DNA of 52,629 bases from an uncultured Clostridia bacterium (GTDB taxonomy: Bacteria > Bacillota > Clostridia > TANB77 > CAG-508), in assembly GCA_947625895.1 (NCBI GenBank), contig CANQPZ010000005.1:1-52629 (forward strand), in the 5' to 3' direction. The notes under the pieces were generated by a model that saw only the letters and a list, made by a program, of their open reading frames with translations, made no database searches and had not been told where the DNA came from. The position numbers and the translations under genes are program-made. Numbering within the stretch: position 1 is the first letter of the stretch; the number at the start of each line of letters is the position of its first letter. This document shows positions 1 through 9,931 of this stretch, one piece after another.

Positions 1-1014
1 AATAAAAAAATTTAAATAAAAAAATTAATAAAAAAATATATATTAAATAATAAGTAATTTATGATAAATAAAATAAAAAGAAAAAATCAAATATTAAATA
101 TTAATATAATTAAATTTTTAATAAGTTTAAAATTAAAATTTAAATTAATTGTAAATCTATAGAATATTTAAAAAAGTTTTTAATATAAAATTTAAATAAA
201 AATAAAAAATATATAAAAAGTATTTAATAAAAAAATTAGATAACATTTTGACAAAAAAATAAAAATTCAAAAGAATAAAATATTATGTGAAAAGATATAA
301 AAATAATCAATTAAATATAACTAATTTATTCTGAATATCTAAATCATATATAAGAAAAATATATATAAAATAATAGGAAAAGTAATATAAATTTCCTTAA
401 AGACATATGAGGGAAAATCCTTGAAAAATAAGTAATTCATAAAATATTTAAGTAAAGTAAAAACTAGCAAAAAATACAAGAATTTGTTGAAATATAAAGG
501 AAAAATAGATTTATTATAAAATAAAGCAATATTTTATTAAAATTATTTAAAAAATGAATAATTTTATTATAGTTATTATTTGACTTTTTTATAAAAAAAA
601 ATTAGGTAAATAGTGATGAAATTTTTTAAAATCTTATAAAAAAAATTTAAAATAGTGATTTCAAAATTTGTTATTTAATTTAATAAATTATAATTTTTAT
701 TTTGGCAAAGGAATAATAATTTATGTAAACATTCTTTTAAGATGTAATAAAAAAATTTAAATATAAATTAAGATTAAATTATATGAAAAGTTTGATTGAA
801 AATTTAATTATTTATAAATATTAAAATTGTTTATTATAACTTATTATAAAAAATTATTTAAAAAATTTATTATAAAATTTTTTATAAAAATAATATTATA
901 ATGTATAATAAAAATTTATCATAAATAATTAATAATTAATAAATTAAGAAAATTAGTAAAAAAAAATAAAAAAATTAATAAAGAATAAATAAAAGAAATT
1001 AGAAAAAAATAAAA

Positions 1015-1338
1015 TAAAATAATTAATAAAAAATAAATTTAAAATAATTAATAAAAAATAAATTATAATTAATTAATAAAAAATAAAATAAAATAATTAA
1101 TAAAAAATAAATTAAAATAATTAATAAAAAATAAAATTAAAATAATTAATAAAAAATAAATTAAAATTAATTAATAAAAATAAATTAAAATTAATTAATA
1201 AAAAAATAAATTAAAATAATTAATAAAAAATAAAATTAAAATAATTAATAAAAAAATAAATTATAAATAATTAATAAAAAAATAAATTATAAATAATTAA
1301 TAAAAAATAAATTTAAAATAATTAATAAAATTAAATTT
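1015..1338. repeat. Tandem A/T minisatellite, about 13 imperfect copies of a 24-26 bp unit
   Basis: A unit with core AATTAATAAAAAATAAA recurs head to tail about thirteen times. Copies vary by one or two bases in the A-run and by AAT/AATT at the start. The array contains no G or C. Unit length of 24-26 bp is close to two helical turns, so A-runs would sit roughly in phase, which would favour intrinsic curvature. No coding potential. Confidence 0.8.
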
Positions 1339-2215
1339 AAAATTTATTTATAAAATTTATTAATAAAAATATTAGATAAAATTATTTTTAAAAATAACGA
1401 AAGAAATTAATTATAATTTTTATTTTATTAATAGTTCCAATTAATAAAATTTTTATTAATAAAAAATAATAATTTTAAATTGACTTTAATTTATTTTTTT
1501 TAAAAGATAAATTATTAATTCTTTATTATATGATTAATTTCTTATGTTAACTAATATTATGAATAAGTTAATTGTTTCTTTTTTATTTTATTATATTATA
1601 TTATTTTTTATATAAACTATTTGACAAAATGTATGTTTTTATCTTAAATCTTTTTATTTTATTTCTATTAAATTTTTGTCTAAATTTTTTATAATTTTAT
1701 TTGTATAAAATCATTCTTTTATTTCATATTTTCCTATTAAAATATATATTTTTTTAGTAAATATATATAAATATATGATTACTTATATTTGTTGATTTTA
1801 CTGGATTTCTTTAAAACATATGTAAAGAATTATATTATTAAAAAAACCATTATTTTGTTGATATATAGGCAAATATTCACTTTTTTATTAAAAATTGTTA
1901 TAATAGATCCTATAATTTTCTTTTATTTAGTTTATTTTTAAAATTTAATAATAAGCTTTTTTAAAAATTTTTCTATATCTTTTTTCTTCTAATTTGAATA
2001 AAAAATTGTTTTAAAAAAACAAAAAATATAAGTTTATAATTTTTAATTTTAATTTGGTAACAATAAATTATTTTATGTAAAACAATTTTATTTTTAATGA
2101 ATTATATATTATAAATTTTTTTATTAATAATATGATTTTCTATTTAATATTTTTAAATAATGAAAAAAATAATTATAATTTTTTATTAAATAATAATTTC
2201 TGAAAATAATGATTA

Positions 2216-2505
2216 TAAAAATAAATAAATTATTAATAATAAAATTAACAATAAAAAATTAATAATAAAAATTAATAATTAAAAATAATAAAAAAAATAA
2301 TAATAAAATTAACAATAAAAAATTAATAATAAAAATTAATAATTAAAAATTAATAATAAAAAATTAATAATAAAAAATAATAATAAAAAATAATAATAAA
2401 AAAATAATAATAAAAAATAATAATAAAAAAATAATAATTAAAAAATAATAATTAAAAATTAATAATAAAAAATAATAATAAAAAAATAATTATTAAAAAA
2501 ATAAA
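2216..2505. repeat. Low-complexity array of AATAATAAAAAAT-type units
   Basis: This is a second array built of short AATAAT and TTAATAAT steps separated by A-runs. The period is less regular than in the first array, about 10-13 bp. One longer segment, around 2240-2290, recurs nearly unchanged around 2300-2345. G and C are almost absent. Confidence 0.7.
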
Positions 2506-2591
2506 TAGAAATAACAATTATTAATTATTATTAATTTTTTTGAAAATTTTTATTATTTAAATATTTAAATCTATTATTTATTAAAAAAATT

Positions 2592-2615
2592 AAAACCGCC
2601 TTTATAAGACGGTTT
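2592..2615 (-). terminator. Intrinsic terminator of the activase gene
   Basis: Arms AAAACCGCC (2592-2600) and GACGGTTTT (2607-2615) form a hairpin. Read as minus-strand RNA, the single mismatch becomes a U-G wobble, and a T-rich tract follows on the minus side. This places it as the terminator of the minus-strand gene that stops at 2621. Confidence 0.85.
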
Positions 2616-2620
2616 TTTTA

Positions 2621-5068
2621 TTAATTTGTTATTTTTTCTTTATTTTTTTTATTTTCTTGTTTATTTTTTTCTTTTTGTTTTTCTTCAACTTTTAGATTAT
2701 CCTTTGCAACTGTCATTAATAATTTTATTCTATTTGTTTGATTTGAAGCACTTGCTCCAGGATCATAATCTACTGGTGTTATATTTGCATTTGGATATGT
2801 TTCCCTAATAGTTTTTATAACTCCTTTTCCTACTATATGATTTGGTAGGCAAGCAAATGGTTGTACACATATAATATTTGGTATACCGTTTTCAATATAT
2901 TCAACCATTTCAGCTGTTAAGAACCAACCTTCTCCTGTTTGATTTCCTATTGACAAAATATTTTTAACTTTCTCTTCTAATTCCCAAATATTACATGGTG
3001 GTAAATATCCTTTTTTAGATTGAAATAAAGCTATTTTTTCATCTTTTTCGAAAATGTCTATTAATTTAATTGCTGTTTTAAATATTTTAGATTTTGTTTT
3101 GTCAGTTTTTAATAATTGATTAAATGTAACTTTATGTGTTGCAATAAATTTAATAAATCCCATAAAGTCTGGTAAGATTACTTCAGCGCCTTCTTGTTCT
3201 AGGACATTAGCTACGTAGTTATTTCCAAAAGGATGATATTTAATTAGAATTTCTCCTACAATTCCAACACGTGGCTTTTTAATTGAAGTATCTAATTCAA
3301 TTTTTTCAAAGTCATTTACCATGTCATATATGCTTTGTTTGAACTGTCTACTATTTGATTTTATTAATAATTTTTTGCATTTTTCCATCCATTTGTTAAA
3401 TAATTCTTCAGTTTCGCCTTTATTAACTTCGTATGCTCTATTTTTTGTCAATAGCTTCTGAAGTAGATCTCCATAGACTACCATTTTTAGTAATCTTTCA
3501 GCCAAGCCTAGTGTTATTTTGAATCCTGGATTTTTTTCCATTCCAACTACATTAAATGAAATTACAGGTACTTGTGGGAATCCAGCATCTTTTAATGCTT
3601 TTCTTATAAAACCAATATAGTTTGTTGCTCTACAGCCTCCACCAGTTTGTGACATTATAAGTGCTATCTTATTTACATCAAACTCTCCTGACTCAAGAGC
3701 TTCGATCATTTGACCTGTAGTAAGTATTGATGGATAACATGCATCATTATTAACATATTTTAAACCTGTTTCAACAGTATGTGGTGTACAATCTCTAAGA
3801 AGTTTAACATTATATCCACATGCTTTAACTGCTGTTTCTAGTAATTCAAAGTGAATTGGTGCCATTTGTGGTATAAGTATTGTATATTTTTCTCTCATTG
3901 CTTTTGTGAAAGGTATTTTGTTTTGTTCATAATTTCCTAGATTTGAATCCTTTTTCTCTTCTTTTTTCTCTTTTATTTTCTTGTTCATACTGGCAAGTAG
4001 TGATCTAATACGAATTCTAACTGCCCCTAGGTTGTTAACTTCATCTATTTTTATTAATGTATACATGTTGTCATAACTTTTTAAGATTTCTTCAACTTGG
4101 TCTGTTGTAACTGCATCAACACCACAACCAAATGAATTAAGTTGAATTAATTCTAAGTTATCATGTTTTCCAGTATATTCTGCTGCAGCATAAAGTCTAG
4201 CATGGAATACCCATTGATCAACAACACGAAGAGGTCTTTTAGCTTCAGCTTTTTTGCAAACGCTATCTTCTGATAATACGCATAAACCTAAACTTGTAAT
4301 TAGTGTATCAATACCATGATTTATTTCTGGATCAACATGATATGGTCTTCCGGCTAAAACAATTCCTCTTAAGTCATGCTCTTTCATGTATTCCATTATT
4401 TCAGTACCTTTTTTATCAACATCATTTTTATAATTTTGATATTCTTGTTCAGCCTTTTTAGCAGCTTCTATTAATTCTTTCTTTGTAAAGTTATATTCTT
4501 TAAATTCTTCTTTTTCAAGAATAACTTCAGCTAAATGCTTACTATCAAAAGGTAAGAAAGTATTTATAAATTTAACATCTTTTGCTTTTAATTCTTCAAC
4601 ATTATTTCTTAATACTTCTGAATATGAAATTACTATTGGACAATTATAATGATTATCAGCGTTTTTATATTCTTTTCTTGAATATGGAACACAAGGATAG
4701 AATATTGTTTTAATGCCTTTATCTAGCAAACTAATAATATGACCATGTGATAATTTTGCTGGATAACAAACAGATTCTGAAGGCATTGATTCCATACCTT
4801 TTTCATATGTTTTTCTATTACTTTTCTCAGATAGAATAACTCTAAATCCTAAATTAGTAAGGAAAGTGAACCAGAAAGGATAATCTTCATACATGTTTAA
4901 AACTCTAGGTATACCTATTGTTCCACGATATGCTTTATCTTCTGGTAAAGGTTCATATCCAAAAAGTCTTTCATATTTATATTTATACATATTAGGTAAA
5001 TTTTTATTTTCGTTAAGATTTCCGCTTCCCTTTTTCGCAACGGTTACCAGAAATAAAAGATTTACCAT
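2621..5068 (-). CDS. 2-hydroxyacyl-CoA dehydratase activase-like protein, C-terminal part (DUF2229/HGD-D-like)
   Basis: 815 residues if started at the ATG at 5068. The N-terminal third carries the DUF2229-type region ([20 protein letters not shown] near residue 50, then [14 protein letters not shown] and YPCVPYS). The second half holds a dehydratase-like region ([22 protein letters not shown], cysteines that may bind Fe-S). The tail is Lys/Glu-rich. In most clostridia these domains form one long chain with the BcrAD/BadFG ATPase domains encoded just upstream. Here the two pieces overlap by 56 bases in different frames. Removing one G from the GGG at 5028-5030 joins them seamlessly (EKG to [12 protein letters not shown]). 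The start at 5068 has no ribosome binding site, so the real product is probably the fusion, or this half is not made. Exact substrate unknown; family assignment is firm. Confidence 0.8.
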   Translation of the reverse strand: MVNLLFLVTVAKKGSGNLNENKNLPNMYKYKYERLFGYEPLPEDKAYRGTIGIPRVLNMYEDYPFWFTFLTNLGFRVILSEKSNRKTYEKGMESMPSESVCYPAKLSHGHIISLLDKGIKTIFYPCVPYSRKEYKNADNHYNCPIVISYSEVLRNNVEELKAKDVKFINTFLPFDSKHLAEVILEKEEFKEYNFTKKELIEAAKKAEQEYQNYKNDVDKKGTEIMEYMKEHDLRGIVLAGRPYHVDPEINHGIDTLITSLGLCVLSEDSVCKKAEAKRPLRVVDQWVFHARLYAAAEYTGKHDNLELIQLNSFGCGVDAVTTDQVEEILKSYDNMYTLIKIDEVNNLGAVRIRIRSLLASMNKKIKEKKEEKKDSNLGNYEQNKIPFTKAMREKYTILIPQMAPIHFELLETAVKACGYNVKLLRDCTPHTVETGLKYVNNDACYPSILTTGQMIEALESGEFDVNKIALIMSQTGGGCRATNYIGFIRKALKDAGFPQVPVISFNVVGMEKNPGFKITLGLAERLLKMVVYGDLLQKLLTKNRAYEVNKGETEELFNKWMEKCKKLLIKSNSRQFKQSIYDMVNDFEKIELDTSIKKPRVGIVGEILIKYHPFGNNYVANVLEQEGAEVILPDFMGFIKFIATHKVTFNQLLKTDKTKSKIFKTAIKLIDIFEKDEKIALFQSKKGYLPPCNIWELEEKVKNILSIGNQTGEGWFLTAEMVEYIENGIPNIICVQPFACLPNHIVGKGVIKTIRETYPNANITPVDYDPGASASNQTNRIKLLMTVAKDNLKVEEKQKEKNKQENKKNKEKITN

Positions 5069-6944
5069 TGCTGAATTTATTTATTGTTAGTAAGCAATTA
5101 TTTTCACATCTACCACAACGTACTTGAGATGTTTTTATATCTAATTTATCTAATTCGTCATCTTTTAAAATTGTTGAAAAATATGCCATATCAATATTTG
5201 ATTCATATTGTTCTTTTGCTAAAAGTGCAACTCCATATGCACCCATTAAACCAGCAATATTAGGTCTAATAACATTTCTTCCAACTATTTTTTCGAAACT
5301 ACGTAGAACAGCATCATTATAGAAAGTTCCACCTTGTACAACTATATGTTTACCAAGAGTACTCATATCACGAACTTTCATAACTTTCTGAATTGCATTT
5401 TTAACTACAGAATAAGAAAGTCCAGCTGAAATATCTCCAACACTATAACCTTCTTTTTGAGCTTGTTTAATTTTTGAGTTCATAAAAACTGTACATCTAG
5501 AACCTAGATCTACTGGTGTTTTTGAATCTATAGCAGATTGAACGAATTCCTCAATTGTTAAACCTAAACTTTTTGCAAATGTTTCAATAAATGAACCACA
5601 TCCTGATGAACAAGCTTCATTTAGCATAATATTATCGATAGCATTATTTTTTAGTTTTATGTATTTCATGTCTTGGCCACCAATATCAATAATACTTGTA
5701 ACATCTGGCATAAACTGTTTAGCTGCTGTATAATGAGCAATAGTTTCAATTTCATTTAAATCAACATTAAGTGCTGTTTGAATTAGCTTTTCACCATATC
5801 CTGTAACTCCAGAGAATCTTAATTTAGCATCTTTAGGCAATACAGAATATAATTTCTTTAGCATTTTGATAACACTATTTAATGGATTTCCTTCATTGCT
5901 ACCATAATCTGAATATAATAAATGGTTTTCTGTATCTATCAATACAAGTTTTGTCGTAGTTGAACCAGCATCAATACCAATGAAACAATCTCCTTTATAA
6001 TTTTCTAATGGTTTTGATTCAACTTTAGCTTTATTATGTCTTTTCTTAAATTTTTCATATTCTTCAGTAGATTCGAAAAGTGGATCTATAGGTTGAGTTG
6101 TTGTATCTTTAGATTTCTTTAAATTTTTAATTTTTTCTTTAAGTTCAGCATTTGTGAATGCAGGAGTATTTAAAGAATCAAGTGCTGCACCTTTTGCAAC
6201 AAGTAGATGTGCATCTTCTGGTATTATGATTTCATCGTCTTTTAATTGTAATGTTTCTATAAATCTTTTTCTAAGTTCAGGTAAATAGCTTAGAGGACCA
6301 CCTAAAAATGCAACTTTTCCTCGAATTGGTCTACCACAAGCTAATCCTGATATTGTTTGATTAACTACAGCTTGGAATATAGATGCTGCAATATCCTCTT
6401 TTCTTGAACCTTCATTTAATAGAGGTTGTACGTCAGTTTTAGCAAAAACACCACATCTTGAAGCAATTGGATAAATTACTTTATAGTCTTTTGCTAATTC
6501 ATTCAAGCCGGCAGTATCAGTATTTAATAATGATGCCATCTGATCTAGGAATGCTCCTGTTCCTCCGGCACATGTACCATTCATTCTTTGTTCTATAAAT
6601 TTGTCAAAGTATATTATTTTAGCATCTTCACCACCAAGCTCAATTACAACGTCAGTTTCTGGCAAATATTTTTCAACAGCTCTTTTACATGAAATTACTT
6701 CTTGAATAAAAGGAATTCCTAAGAACTTTGCAGCTGACATTGCTCCAGAACCTGTTAAGGCCATTGTAAAAGAAGCATCTGGATAATCTTTAGATAATTG
6801 CTCTAAACAATTACATACAGTATTCTTAGTATCTGAAAAATGCCTTGTATAATTTTTATATATTGTTTCATTTTTATCATTCATTACTATGATTTTTACA
6901 GTTGTAGATCCAACATCAAGACCTACGTGTAATAACTCTGACAT
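5013..6944 (-). CDS. Acyl-CoA dehydratase activase, duplicated BcrAD/BadFG ATPase domains (N-terminal part of a split gene)
   Basis: 643 residues from the ATG at 6944, chosen because AGAGGTGAT sits six bases upstream; an in-frame ATG at 6962 lies upstream of that site. Two actin-fold ATPase domains are visible: [12 protein letters not shown] at the start and [13 protein letters not shown] near residue 320. Each has the cysteine pair that ligates the shared 4Fe-4S cluster in HgdC-type activators ([10 protein letters not shown] and [14 protein letters not shown] and SRCTVF). A Cys-rich CGRCENNC segment near the end leads in related proteins straight into the DUF2229 region. Family members use ATP to inject an electron into 2-hydroxyacyl-CoA dehydratases; the role of the long fused form is not established. 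The stop at 5013-5015 follows the probable one-base insertion at 5028-5030. Confidence 0.85.
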   Translation of the reverse strand: MSELLHVGLDVGSTTVKIIVMNDKNETIYKNYTRHFSDTKNTVCNCLEQLSKDYPDASFTMALTGSGAMSAAKFLGIPFIQEVISCKRAVEKYLPETDVVIELGGEDAKIIYFDKFIEQRMNGTCAGGTGAFLDQMASLLNTDTAGLNELAKDYKVIYPIASRCGVFAKTDVQPLLNEGSRKEDIAASIFQAVVNQTISGLACGRPIRGKVAFLGGPLSYLPELRKRFIETLQLKDDEIIIPEDAHLLVAKGAALDSLNTPAFTNAELKEKIKNLKKSKDTTTQPIDPLFESTEEYEKFKKRHNKAKVESKPLENYKGDCFIGIDAGSTTTKLVLIDTENHLLYSDYGSNEGNPLNSVIKMLKKLYSVLPKDAKLRFSGVTGYGEKLIQTALNVDLNEIETIAHYTAAKQFMPDVTSIIDIGGQDMKYIKLKNNAIDNIMLNEACSSGCGSFIETFAKSLGLTIEEFVQSAIDSKTPVDLGSRCTVFMNSKIKQAQKEGYSVGDISAGLSYSVVKNAIQKVMKVRDMSTLGKHIVVQGGTFYNDAVLRSFEKIVGRNVIRPNIAGLMGAYGVALLAKEQYESNIDMAYFSTILKDDELDKLDIKTSQVRCGRCENNCLLTINKFSNGKSFISGNRCEKGKRKS

Positions 6945-6975
6945 TAATATATCACCTCTCATTTAATCACAATGT

Positions 6976-7004
6976 ATCTTATAACGAAATGCCTGTTTTG
7001 TCAA
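6976..7004 (-). promoter_or_regulatory. Sigma-A-type promoter of the activase gene
   Basis: On the minus strand TTGACA (6999-7004) and TAAGAT (6976-6981) are separated by 17 bases, about 30 bases upstream of the start at 6944. Confidence 0.7.
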
Positions 7005-7112
7005 TGTAAAAATATTTCCAAAAGGTTGAGTGAAGTAGGAAATATGCATATTTTAGAAAATCAAAAATAAAATGGTTTTAACAAATATTATTCGAATAGG
7101 GAGAAGATTTAT

Positions 7113-7670
7113 ATGAAAGAAAAGAATAGTAATATGAAAAAATGGCTACTTGTCATAGTTATTTTGGCTTTTTGTCTAATCATAATTCTTGCTGTTGGAA
7201 GGAATTCTGATAATGTTCAAGTTGAAACTACAATTAGTGAATATACGCCTGAAGAAGAAATTAGTGAAGAACAAAATAGAATGACAGTGCTTACTTTATA
7301 TTTTATTGATTCTAAAACTGGAGAACTGAAACCGGAATTAAGAAATATAGATGTAAAAGAAATAATGAATGAACCATATCAAAAGATAATGGAATTATTA
7401 ATTGAAGGATCTGAAAAAGAGGAAATGCAAGAAACAATTCCTCCTACGACAAAAATAAATAAGATTAGTCTTGAAGATGAAAATTTAGTAGTAGACCTAA
7501 GTAAAGATTTTATAGACAAATATGAAATAGGTTCAGAAGAGCAAAATAAGGTTATTTATTCTGTTGTTAATACCTTTCTTGAGTTAAAAGAAATTTCATC
7601 TGTTACTTTTTTAATTGATGGAGAGAAGATAGAAGGAATGATGGACCCATATATTAATATAAAAAGTTAA
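7113..7670 (+). CDS. GerM-domain membrane-anchored protein
   Basis: 185 residues. An N-terminal membrane segment or lipoprotein-like signal (about residues 9-28, WLLVIVILAFCLIIILAVG) is followed by an acidic linker and one GerMN domain (about 58-180) ending in VTFLIDGEKIEG. GerM proteins act in sporulation and spore germination in Bacillus; GerMN domains also occur in general envelope proteins, so a sporulation role is inferred from the family and the neighbourhood. GGGAGAAG sits about six bases before the ATG. The ORF has one domain, whereas Bacillus GerM has two. Its stop overlaps the stop of a small ORF on the other strand. Confidence 0.75.
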   Translation: MKEKNSNMKKWLLVIVILAFCLIIILAVGRNSDNVQVETTISEYTPEEEISEEQNRMTVLTLYFIDSKTGELKPELRNIDVKEIMNEPYQKIMELLIEGSEKEEMQETIPPTTKINKISLEDENLVVDLSKDFIDKYEIGSEEQNKVIYSVVNTFLELKEISSVTFLIDGEKIEGMMDPYINIKS

Positions 7671-7813
7671 TGTCTTTTAATTATTTTTACTAATTTTAAT
7701 ATTTTTAACACATCAAAAATGTTATTTGAAGCATTTAAAAAACTTTCAACCTCATATAGTGGAGATATTGCTTTTTCAACAAATTCAATTTGTCTTTTTG
7801 GTATTTTTCTCAT
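7667..7813 (-). CDS. Small 48-residue hypothetical protein
   Basis: Below usual ORF cut-offs. It starts MRKIPKRQIEFVEKAISPLY and ends in a basic, Ile/Lys-rich helix (KILKLVKIIKRH), so it looks like a small amphipathic basic protein. AAAGGG lies eight bases before the ATG at 7813. It is convergent with gerM (stops overlap) and divergent from trmN6. I do not recognise the family. The region otherwise has no gene, which together with the ribosome binding site favours a real gene; chance remains possible at this length. Confidence 0.45.
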   Translation of the reverse strand: MRKIPKRQIEFVEKAISPLYEVESFLNASNNIFDVLKILKLVKIIKRH

Positions 7814-7826
7814 AACAACAACCCTT

Positions 7827-7855
7827 TTGCATATTCTGTCAATTTGTTATATAAT
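7827..7855 (+). promoter_or_regulatory. Sigma-A-type promoter for trmN6-rsmI
   Basis: TTGCAT (7827-7832) and TATAAT (7850-7855) are 17 bases apart, about 40 bases upstream of the trmN6 start. It lies just in front of the divergent 48-residue ORF. Confidence 0.7.
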
Positions 7856-7896
7856 ATGAAAAATTTTAATTGAAAGTGAAATGAATTATAAGAATA

Positions 7897-8644
7897 ATGG
7901 TTGAAATTAAAGATGATGAAAAAGTGGATAGCTTAGAATACAAAGACTTACAACTTATTCAAAAAAAAGATGGGTTTCGTTTTGGAATGGATGCAGTAAT
8001 TTTGTCAAATTTTGTTGAAATTCCAACAAAAAACGCAATTATTTCTGATCTAGGAACTGGCACTCGGAGTTATTGCAATTTTAGTTGCTGCTAAAAATAA
8101 TTTACAGAAAGTTTATGGATTTGAGATACAGGATGATATTGCTGAGATGGCTAAAAGAAGTGTTTCGATGAATAATATGCAGGATAAAATTGAGATAATT
8201 AATGAGGATATAAAAAATTTACCACAAAAAGGATGGACTAAAAAATTTGATGTAGTTGTAACGAATCCACCTTATAAAAAGCTAAATACAGGACTATTAA
8301 GTGGAGATGAGAAAAATTTAATATCAAGACATGAAATAAAATGTACTTTGGAAGACATTGTCTCAACTTCATCAAATATATTAAAGGATTATGGCTCTTT
8401 TTATATGGTACATAAGCCAGAAAGATTAGTAGATATTTTATTAGTAATGAGGGAAAATAAAATTGAGCCTAAAGAATTAAGATTTGTATATCCATATAAG
8501 AATGATAAAAGTAATTTAGTCCTAATTAAGGGTGTAAAATGTGGAAAACCTTTTTTAAAAGTGTTAGATCCATTAATTGTTTATAATGAAAATAATGAAT
8601 ATAGTGATGAAATATTAAAAATATATGAAAAGGGTGCTAAATAA
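7897..8644 (+). pseudogene. trmN6: tRNA1(Val) (adenine(37)-N6)-methyltransferase, frame interrupted
   Basis: Two fragments of one class I SAM-dependent methyltransferase. The first (7897-8094) gives the usual start of this family (LQLIQKKDGFRFGMDAVILS, then SDLGTGT). It then leaves frame inside the SAM-binding loop and stops. The second (in frame from about 8066, first ATG at 8147, stop at 8644) carries the rest, including the catalytic NPPY motif near 8263. Dropping one C at 8063-8065 restores SDLGTGTGVIAILVAAKNN, a normal motif I. The full protein would be about 248 residues, normal for the family. The last base overlaps the start of rsmI, the usual partner. Either a recent frameshift or, equally likely, a sequencing error in an intact gene. 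Confidence 0.8.
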
Positions 8645-9468
8645 TGAATGGAAAATTATATGTGGTAGCTACTCCAATAGGAAATCTTGATGATATAACT
8701 TATAGAGCGATTAATGTTTTAAAAGAAGTTGATTTAATTGTAGCAGAAGATACAAGACATACATTAAAATTATTAAATCATTTTAATATTTCTAAACCTT
8801 TAATAAGTTATTATAAAGAAACTGAGAGAATAAAAGCTAATACAATTATTGAAAAAATTAAAGAAGGAAAGAATATTGCTGTAGTTTCTGATGCAGGAAC
8901 ACCAGGAATTTCAGATCCAGGGGAGGTTTTAATAAAAGAAGCTATAAAAGAAAATATTGATGTTGTTCCAATACCAGGGGCTTGTGCTGCAATTAATGCA
9001 TTGATTTGTTCTGGAATGAAAACAACGGAGTTTGTTTTTATTGGATTTCTTTCTGCTAAATCAAAAGAAAAAAACGAGAAACTTAATTCAATAAAAAATG
9101 AAACTAGAACAATGATTTTTTATGAAGCTCCACATAAAGTTATTGATACATTGGAATGTATGTTAAAAATTTTAGGTGATAGAGAAATTTCAATTGCAAG
9201 AGAAATGACTAAAATTCATGAAGAATTTATTAGAGGAAAAATCTCTGAAATATTAAATTGTTTAGAAGTAAAAGGAGAAATGGTAATTATAGTTGAAGGA
9301 GCTGAGAAATCAGAAAGTCAGCTTGAATTAGAAGATAGAAATAAGATGACTTTACAAGAACATTATGATTTCTATCAAAAAAAAGGATATGATAAAAAAG
9401 AAATAATTAAACTTATTGCAAAAGATAGAGGAGTAAACAAAAACGAGATTTATAAAGAATTTATATAA
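8644..9468 (+). CDS. rsmI: 16S rRNA (cytidine(1402)-2'-O)-methyltransferase
   Basis: 274 residues, full family length. RsmI transfers a methyl group from SAM to the 2'-O of C1402 in the 30S decoding centre. Visible hallmarks are GKLYVVATPIGNLDDITYRA at the start, AEDTRHTLKLLNHF near residue 35, SDAGTPGISDPG near residue 82 and VPIPGACAA near 107, all typical of the tetrapyrrole-methylase fold. It shares its start ATG with the end of trmN6 (overlap), so it is co-transcribed and translationally coupled. The order trmN6-rsmI-abrB is conserved in many Firmicutes, although abrB is inverted here. Confidence 0.95.
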   Translation: MNGKLYVVATPIGNLDDITYRAINVLKEVDLIVAEDTRHTLKLLNHFNISKPLISYYKETERIKANTIIEKIKEGKNIAVVSDAGTPGISDPGEVLIKEAIKENIDVVPIPGACAAINALICSGMKTTEFVFIGFLSAKSKEKNEKLNSIKNETRTMIFYEAPHKVIDTLECMLKILGDREISIAREMTKIHEEFIRGKISEILNCLEVKGEMVIIVEGAEKSESQLELEDRNKMTLQEHYDFYQKKGYDKKEIIKLIAKDRGVNKNEIYKEFI

Positions 9469-9495
9469 AGATGTTATATTAAAAATAACATCTTT
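9467..9495 (+). terminator. Terminator-like hairpin after rsmI
   Basis: An 11-base perfect inverted repeat (AAAGATGTTAT at 9467-9477, ATAACATCTTT at 9485-9495) with a seven-base loop. Only a short T run follows. Confidence 0.7.
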
Positions 9496-9510
9496 TAATA
9501 TAGAAAAAAT

Positions 9511-9537
9511 AAGTATGATACAAAAGCATCATACTTA
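9511..9537 (-). terminator. Terminator of abrB
   Basis: A nine-base perfect stem (AAGTATGAT, 9511-9519; ATCATACTT, 9529-9537). An A run before it on the + strand gives a T tract on the minus strand, just past the abrB stop. Confidence 0.75.
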
Positions 9538-9539
9538 TT

Positions 9540-9797
9540 TTATTTGTCTTCTAATTTTTTATTAATTTCTTTTAAACATTTTGAACACATTAATTTTCCA
9601 TTATGTCTAATTGCTGGTTTTAGTGCACCACAGAAAACGCATCTATTTTCGTATTTCTGTAAGATAATACTAGAACCTTCTATTGATATTTCAATAGGAT
9701 CTTTTTGATCAATTCCTAGAGATCTTCTCATTTCTTTTGGTATAACGATTCTTCCCAATTCATCAACACGTCTAACAATTCCGGTTGAAAGTTTCAT
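9540..9797 (-). CDS. abrB: AbrB/SpoVT-family transition-state regulator with C-terminal zinc ribbon
   Basis: 85 residues. The N-terminal half is the swapped-hairpin AbrB DNA-binding domain (STGIVRRVDELGRIVIPKEM). The C-terminal half has two CxxC pairs (CVFC and CSKC), a zinc-ribbon form common in clostridial AbrB proteins. The start was set at 9797 because GGAGGTGATAA ends six bases upstream; the ATG at 9812 lies inside that site. AbrB proteins repress stationary-phase and sporulation genes during growth. Whether this one is AbrB proper or another paralogue of the family cannot be told from sequence alone. Confidence 0.88.
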   Translation of the reverse strand: MKLSTGIVRRVDELGRIVIPKEMRRSLGIDQKDPIEISIEGSSIILQKYENRCVFCGALKPAIRHNGKLMCSKCLKEINKKLEDK

Positions 9798-9872
9798 ATT
9801 TATCACCTCCAAACAGCATTTCAGATTACTCTCTAAATCATAGATATAATATCATATCGCCCTAAAAAATAC

Positions 9873-9900
9873 AATATATTTAGAATATTTTTCATGTCAA
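9873..9900 (-). promoter_or_regulatory. Possible sigma-A promoter of abrB
   Basis: On the minus strand TTGACA (9895-9900) and TATATT (9873-9878) are 16 bases apart. It lies in the 134-base gap between abrB and the divergent spmA. Confidence 0.5.
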
Positions 9901-9931
9901 AGAATAGACTGAAAAAAGGGGATTGGTACAT

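Larger units (their letters stand above)
1..2591. other. Gene-free, extremely A/T-rich block
   Basis: No open reading frame of useful size and no recognisable RNA gene is visible across about 2.6 kb. G and C are rare throughout, and positions 1003-1373 contain none at all. Strand composition changes along the block: about 1-1400 is A-rich, 1400-2160 is more T-rich and 2220-2510 is A-rich again. It contains two low-complexity repeat arrays, listed separately. It ends at the terminator of the minus-strand activase gene. It could be a real intergenic desert, a decayed region or an assembly artefact at a contig end; the sequence alone cannot decide. Confidence 0.85.

Noticed and set aside
1015..2505. 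CRISPR array or replication origin in the A/T repeats
   Set aside because: Units are contiguous without unique spacers, so it is not a CRISPR; no clear DnaA boxes or dnaA/dnaN genes accompany it, so an origin cannot be supported.
5028..5035. Programmed frameshift in the activase gene
   Set aside because: Joining the frames needs a +1 shift, and AAAAAGGGA is not a recognised +1 recoding site; an indel or sequencing error is simpler.
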